A stretch of DNA of 64,000 bases from Phylloscopus collybita (taxonomy: Eukaryota; Chordata; Aves; Passeriformes; Phylloscopidae). The notes below the pieces were generated by a model, which was given only the letters and a program-made list of their open reading frames with translations, was not told the origin of the DNA and made no database searches. Positions within the stretch are counted from its first letter, which is position 1, and each line of letters begins with the position of its first letter. The stretch spans positions 16,287,501 to 16,351,500 of the forward strand of contig JAJNNQ010000004.1 of assembly GCA_027886175.1 (NCBI GenBank), in the 5' to 3' direction. Of the stretch, positions 57,285 to 64,000 are shown one piece after another. A program made the position numbers and the translations under genes.

Positions 57285-60200
57285 GGAATATTCTACCTTC
57301 TGCCAGCTGACTGACACTCACATGGGACCTCTTCCCAGTTAGGGAGCACCGTAGTCTTGAGATAGACTATGATGCTCTCTAACTGGAATTGCATTGCCAA
57401 AAGAGCAAAGATCTTGGGGATTACAGGAAGCTAAACAGGACATGCTGTGAGCCTTTTTAAGCCAAAGGAATCCCAGCATAAGGTTTTGCTTTCAAAGATG
57501 GAGAAATTGTTGTAGAGCCATATTCTGAAAAAGGAATAGAATAGAATAGATCATCAAATATTCCTGATGGTTTTTGGAAAAATGCTGATTTCTATTATTT
57601 CCCCAAAGACATAAAACTGCATAGGCAGGTTCTTTCTAAACACATTAAACCAAGCTATTATAATGCAAAAACGTTGCCAATTCTTTCCCACAGCTGAACT
57701 CCATTGCAACCCCAGAGCTGTATGTCCAGAGGATGATGGGACCAACCATCATTTTTCATGAAGAATATTATCCATGGATACAGGGTTGCACTATCCAGAG
57801 AAAGTAGGATTTTTACACTGATACTGAATTTGTTTTCCTCTGCTTATCTAATGATAGTTCCTTTTGAGGCTTGTAAAAATATAGTTCTAAAGAATTACTC
57901 CTAATGTACAGTTATCACTCTGAACACAATTATAGAGCTAAAACATCCCAAGACTTAACTTTCAGCTTCATTAGGTATAGCAGTGTTGACCACAAAAGGA
58001 TTTGGTCCCACTGTGTTTCCCAGATTAGTCCTCATGTTAAACAGAGACTGGAAACACTCCTCATCCTGAGCCCCGTTCATAGTTCATCGTCCTTTTTTTT
58101 CCCTTTCCACTGTCCTGATAGTCCTCTGTTTCCATCTTCATCTGATATTTATCTCAGAATCTAAAACCCGTAATACTGGGTTACAAGTGATATTTTTGAG
58201 ACTGTTAGCTGACTCTCTCAGGCATGGCTATCTAGGATCCTCAATCAGTATCTTTCCTTACTTTTCTGAAATGGACTTTGACTAACTTATACATGAAGAA
58301 ATTGGACTCAGATTTCCAAGCTGTTACTCTCAATTAAATGTTTTTATTTTCAGACATGCTGTCACTGGTGACCTGAACTTAGATTCCTAAAGAGATGTAA
58401 ATGTACGTCTAAATGTTTGAAAATGTTGCCCAGTACCTTCAAATGGAATTTGGAAACACTAAAAACTGAAATTCCCACCTTCAAGGGGTATCCATATGTA
58501 TGACATAGGTTTCAGATTAGCTCTCCTGAAAAAACCTCCAAAACTAAGTCCAAACAGAACAATAGCAGACAAAACCCTACTATCACTGGAGCTGGAAATA
58601 AGGAAATATTCCCTTTAGTGTTGCTTTACTGTGAATACAGCACGATGTAAACTCCATTTCATGTCATCACAAGAGAAACTTAACTTTCCTTACGTGCTGA
58701 GGAGGGGCTATCTTTCAGCAAATGTGTTCAAATTGATGACTTGCCTGCTCAACCAAATCCTAGTTTCTGTTTTGAATACCCTTCTCTGTATCATTCAAGT
58801 AAAGATTTTAAAATTACTGTTAATATAGTGGAACACTTACCTGTACCCATGACAAAGGAGTAAAATAATATAATGAAGTGATGTCTTAGAACTGGTATGT
58901 ACGACACAAAATAAAAAAGGTTCTTTCAGTCAGTGAATAACCCACACAGCAATTAATGGAAACAGATGAATATTTTAATGTACGGTACCTACAGCCAACC
59001 TACTTGAAATCAGACAGACAACCTTCAGTTTCTTGGCTCTATGGGAGAAATCTTGCCATTACAAACACACAAACAAGTTCTACCTTGTACCCATATGGTT
59101 TTAACTTGAAGTTGCTTACAAGGAGATTGAAATTTAATAAAAAAGGCAGTTCATTATGTTGCAGATGAACCATTATATTTTTTATTTTCTTTAGTAAACT
59201 CTTTGTTCTGAAATCTGCTGCTGAATACAAGTTTTCCCTGCTTTCCAATGTGAAGGACAACACACTGTTCTGTGGTGCTAAAGCTGTGCCTAACCCCCCT
59301 GCACCCCCAATCTGGTTGCTGCACACCCCAGGGGGATCCTGAGAGACCAAGGAGGGAGGCTGTGTAGTTCTTTGGGGGAACTGGAGTTTTAGTTCTCCCT
59401 CAAGCCCCTTTGAGACCAGTTTGTTTCTGCTACATAAATAAGACCATGTGGATGGACAGTCTGATAGATCTCTATTAGCCTGCTTTGACCCACACTTTCT
59501 CCTTTATGCAGGAATTCTTCCAACATCCACTTCAGAAGACATAAAATAATAAGCTTATTTCAAATAGATGTTAGGTAACAATCTCTATTTTTAAGGAATA
59601 AGAGATCTAGAGGACACATGAAATTGCCATCACTGCAGGTCTTAAAAAATACTCTGGATGATGAGACAAGTACCTGCCAGAATGGGTATGGATTTTGCCT
59701 TAGGGCAAGTCCTCCCAAATGTATTTTCTATGACTCTAATTTAAAATAAAGAGAGAGCAGAAAAGGACAAAACATGAGTGCAACGTAAGACTGGCCTTGT
59801 TTCCTGCATCTTGTAATTACTTTTTTACATTCCTGATAAAAGCTGAACTATACCTTGATTTTCTAAAGTTTTTGCTATGTGCCCTTGTAAAGGATTAGGA
59901 GCAACAGAGATTCAAATAAAAGCTGCATGAGCAACGTGAAAAGCGCTGGAATACAGAAGACTTCTCAGGCTGCCGAGAAAAGTCTGGAAATGCCATTTCT
60001 TGGGCAGATCCATCAGCATGCTTCTCACTTTGGAGGTGTACCAGTGGGAAGAAGGGCAAACTGCACAGAGTGGAGATCTCCATTCTTCCTACTGATTTTT
60101 TTTTCTTTTTTTTTAAGCAAAATCTGGAAGTCAGCTTTTTAAAAATCTGTCAAGTTGCTTATGTAAAATGCAAAGCAGTATTTGTTCTGGGAAGACAGTT

Positions 60201-60596
60201 AGCTCACTTCCACTCTCATCACACGCCTAATGGCTTTTCCAGCTAAACAGTGTTTCAAGCATGCCATTGTGTAGGTTGTCAGTGGGAATGAGGATGTGTA
60301 ATTTTTGTTGGGCTGAAATAGCATCTTCTGCACCAGCACTGTTGCATTTGTTCTTCTCCAACATATCTGTGCTGACATTCTGTCACAGAATTGTGCACTG
60401 ATGGTTTTCACAGGGAGAGGACATGCACAAAGACAAATCCAATAAAATTTTCTAAGCGGTTGTGTTTCATATCCTGATAATTTGAAATGATGGGAGCCTC
60501 TCCTGCAGCTCTGGCTGGAGCATGAGTGATGTGTGACCAATACAAGCGCATCCTCCTCCTCTCGGTTTGGATTCTATCAGTTGACTTCTGCTCATG

Positions 60597-60661
60597 GCAG
60601 GAGGCTGGAACAAGAAGATCTTAAGGTTCCTTTCAACCCAAATCACTCCACGATTCTATGG
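60597..60661 (+). mobile_element. short CR1 3' end, plus strand
   Basis: ggaggctggaacaagaagat, cttaaggttcctttcaaccc and cgattctatg are the sense CR1 3' end. Confidence 0.78.
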
Positions 60662-62990
60662 CTCAATGTAAAAGTGCTTTTATTTCTAAGTTACTCTCAG
60701 TTTACTCCCAGATTGTTTATTTTTAGTGATATGTACACCAGGAAATATGTGCACCAGGAAATATTTTAAAGCAATAAAAGGATTTCAGAAAGTATATTTA
60801 AGTATGAAGGCAATTATTTGAAGTGAGAACTCAGTGGGTTGTTAACAATAGGTTGGATGATGCAAAAGAAATTGAAAACGACAATAAAATCTCAGCAGCA
60901 GTTGTAAATTGAACAAAACCCTCCCCATTCCCACCTTACTATTTAGACTGGCACAAAACTCCACCACTCTTCATCCTAGCTAAGTCAGGGGATGCAGATC
61001 CGAGGTGTAGGCAGCTCACTCATGGGTTCCTGGAGACTTTTTAAGTCTCTTCATGGACAAGTAGCTAAAGCTGTCTTCTAGTTCAGCATATGTACAGTGG
61101 TTTGGTAACCCTGGGATAGGTAAATCTTACATAGGATGACAGCTAAAGGCTTCCTCCTGCCTGTGTGAATCTGCAGTAATGGTTAGCTGTACACCCAAGA
61201 TGTATAATTTTTTCTAAATTTAGCAGACACTTGTTGTTGGGACAACAAAAGAAATGTCATTGTGGGAAATTATTTGAGATTAAAAATCATAATACTGGGA
61301 AGATAATTACCTATTGCATAAGATGATTGTTGAGCCTTAATGCACAATTCTCTGTGCTTTTAGGTATTCAAAAGTATTTAGCATGTAATGGCACTTTAAT
61401 GATTCCAAGTTAAATGTTTTATGGAGAGTTTCAAGGATGCCCAGAAGAATTATCCTTGCTATATTACTTCATTGCCTGATTGTTCTTGTAACTAGAGAAG
61501 TGCAAGGATACATTCCAGTGTTTATTTTTCTCTCTTTTCTAAGAAATGACACCAGTATTTCACTGGCCATTCCCATACTAAAATTGGCTACAGTAACTCC
61601 TGGAAAGTGGGGCTGGAAGCGATGCAAGAATGGAAAAATGGGATAAAAGGTATTTGAAGCCATAGATTAATGATTGCATTTGTGATCCTGTTGCAGACAA
61701 ATTGCATCACACTAACTCCACTGGACAGTCTGGATTTGGGCATTGTAACAAGATCAGAAAGTCTTTTCTTATATTTTAACCAAAAAGATACCTTATCTTG
61801 TTGCTGCATCACTGAATGCTCCTTTGGACAGCTCCTCTGAACTGACCTTCCATTTCACTTTCATAACAGTGAGGATTGGGGTGGTGGGTTTTTTGCTCCT
61901 AGATGTTCTGAGAAGTCTCGTGGTATTTGAAAGATTGATTGGGTAGCTCATCTTAGTTTCAAAAAACAGGCACACCATTTCAATTAAACATTGCTGCAGG
62001 ATTTGATGTCTTGAGTATCAATACCTGCACAGCGTCCTCTGCCTTTGGTATAAACTCAACTCCACACAGATAAACCCAGAAATAAACCAGTGTATTTTTC
62101 TCTTAAATAGGAGAAAACAGTCTTTGACAATAAATGGTTACACTCTGTTATGAATGTGACACAGATGAGGAAATTGTACTGAAGTGTACTAAAAAACATC
62201 TTCCATTTTTATAGCCCTATAGTTGTTTTGTCTCCAGCTGCTCAGGAGACTGGGCATGGTATAAAAATATAAGATAGAGATGTTTGCACTTAGTGGTGGA
62301 AACCGTCAGATTGACAGACACTGAAATCAAGCTCTTGTCATCACAAGTGAAGAAATCCAGCATGGGCACTGCCCTCTGCAACATTCCTCCCCTTTGCCTG
62401 AGACTCGTCGCTCTGAAACAAATGCCTGGCAAGATGGGGAGGTGATGTTCTCTCTGTTTTGGGAGGCATTCAGTGTGATGCATGGAAATGACTTATTCCC
62501 ATTCTCCCAGAAGGACAGAGTCCTGAACACAGTCCTGAATGTGTTGGTAATCTGCTCTGAACATGGACTGCTCTCTCCAACATGGACATTCACTCCAGTG
62601 TGCATTCAGGCTTTTCCACCTAGCATTTGCCTGCCTGAAAGCTAGAAAATGGATTGGGAACAGTCACACAGCCATGAAATGGCTTTTTGTCACCTCATCT
62701 TGCCATTACATGTCATGCCATTGGCAATTTCAGTTTAAAGAGAAGACACTAAAGCTGTAACACATTCTGACTGATGTAAGTCAAAAACAAGGCAATTACA
62801 CACACCCATCCCTGAGAAGGTGGTCTCTAGAGTGGGGACTCCCCAAAACAAGGTTATCAAAGCCAGCTCAGACCACACTAGGAAGAAAAACACATTTCAG
62901 AAGTCCTAGTTACAAATGCAAAGTCTGGGTTATAAGCTGGAGTTGGTATAGCACTCCAGGTCACGACTTTTTGATGAAGGAGAAAAAAGC

Positions 62991-63021
62991 TTTACATCAT
63001 GTCAGAAAAACATGATGTAAA
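62991..63021. repeat. perfect 12-bp inverted repeat, 7-base loop
   Basis: TTTACATCATGT (62991-63002) and its exact reverse complement (63010-63021) flank CAGAAAA. A similar smaller one, GTTTACATT with its complement around AAA, is at 63848-63868. Confidence 0.9.
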
Positions 63022-64000
63022 AGGAAGGCTACTGGGATTTACTGAAAGGGACAGATTTACATTTATCTTGTCAGACTGCTAGACTTATATCAGTTTTCTC
63101 CATCCTGGGAGTAGTAGTAGGAATGTGCCTGTGGTGTCCCAGCAGAAAGTCCCACTTCACACTAAAGAGTTTGGGCACATGGACAGCAACCAGGATCATC
63201 TGTAGGAGAGAACCTAACCTAAGAAAAGCCTTTTTTAAGAGAAGATGCCACAACAGAGTCTACCTAATTCAGAACTAGGATAGACAACAAAATCTCTCTA
63301 TTGTTAACACCTGACAAACATAAACATCAGTTCACTCAGTGGAGAGACAGAAGAATACATCAGCCAGCAATAAAGAGATGGTGAAACTGCTAGGAGAGAC
63401 AATCAAAGGGTCTAAAATGAGTCTGAGACATAAAAGAATTAAGACTACTAAATAGTTCTATTCAGAAATTATACAAATAACAACCAAAAAAAAAAAAGGA
63501 GTTAAAATTATCCTAAAACCACCAGGCTGCCTAATATAACTGCAGTTCCATGTGTATCTGTTTTGTGGTCCTAGCACTTTAGCTGCAAAGCATTCTGACA
63601 TATTTGTATAAATAATAATCAATGCAGCATGACCAATGTACCTTGGAATACCAAAAATAAGCAACATAAAATACTTACTGTTTTGGAAAATAGTTTTCTT
63701 TAATGAGTGAGTTAAGATTTTGGCTGTTTTCTTCATATTTTGGCTTGATGCAGAGCAAATGGTTATGAAAGATTTTTCTGAGTGGGTGACACTATGCAGC
63801 ACATGGCAATGATTTAAGTCAGTAGTCACACTGCATTAAAACAGAAAGTTTACATTAAAAATGTAAACAGCTAAAATACATACTCTTGAGTATTTTGCTT
63901 AATTTTTTGCAGCATGGAGTTCAAAAGGAGCATTTATTTTCTGTGAGGCTAGAACCTGAAAAAATAGCCAGAATTACTTAAATCGCTTTTCACACCAGGA

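Larger units (their letters stand above)
57285..64000. other. 3' flank without a recognised gene
   Basis: About 6.7 kb with no exon or domain that I can support. Besides the CR1 end at 60597 it holds a short agaat repeat near 57533-57549 and AT-rich inverted repeats at 62991-63021 and 63848-63868. The 3' untranslated region of the receptor must begin here but its poly(A) site was not settled; an aataaa occurs near 57067-57072. Confidence 0.4.

Overview
This window looks like nuclear DNA from a bird, most likely a passerine. The grounds are a nearly complete CR1 (chicken repeat 1) LINE, several short 3' CR1 stubs, passerine-style solo ERV LTRs, GC-rich C/G-skewed tandem arrays of the kind reported from avian GC-rich DNA, and a split gene with compact vertebrate exons. 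No bacterial-type gene, tRNA, rRNA or CRISPR array was seen. The species cannot be named from sequence alone.

Layout. 1-22 kb is non-coding and repeat-bearing: an LTR (263-817), a near full-length CR1 on the minus strand (about 3854-8000), a 3' CR1 piece (10281-10690), a 51-base T run followed by a CAGCT-rich tract, a minus-strand LTR-like promoter (about 13300-13600) and a solo LTR with a clean 5-bp target duplication (14629-15376). 22.4-28.8 kb is the strangest part. A G-rich tandem array on the plus strand (22456-24475) meets a GC-rich promoter-like island (24480-24915) with CCAAT, KLF/SP, RFX X-box and CTCF-like motifs. Beyond the island lies the same kind of array in inverted orientation (24936-26634), interrupted by a second solo LTR (26640-27407). 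After a short unique GC-rich segment (27413-27605) a G-rich array resumes. 29-38 kb is mostly unassigned, with a diverged tandem repeat, a perfect 16-bp hairpin and a second copy of an interspersed repeat first seen near 12.6-12.97 kb.

The only convincing host protein-coding gene occupies about 38.4-57.1 kb on the plus strand. It is an adhesion G-protein-coupled receptor of the ADGRG2/ADGRG4/ADGRG6 clade, with its closest resemblance (from memory) to ADGRG4. I could assemble 19 exons with good splice signals. The reading phase is continuous from 41608 to 57017, and also from 38400 to 40234, with one phase gap between the two blocks that a very small exon could close. The predicted protein runs from a Ser/Thr/Pro-rich stretch and an SEA-like segment through a Cys-containing microexon and a GAIN domain with a canonical GPS (cut site His-Leu/Thr) to seven membrane helices and a Ser-rich tail. 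The start codon and signal peptide exon are not established, and the last exon has two alternatives.

57.1-64 kb holds no recognisable gene, only a short CR1 end and small inverted repeats.
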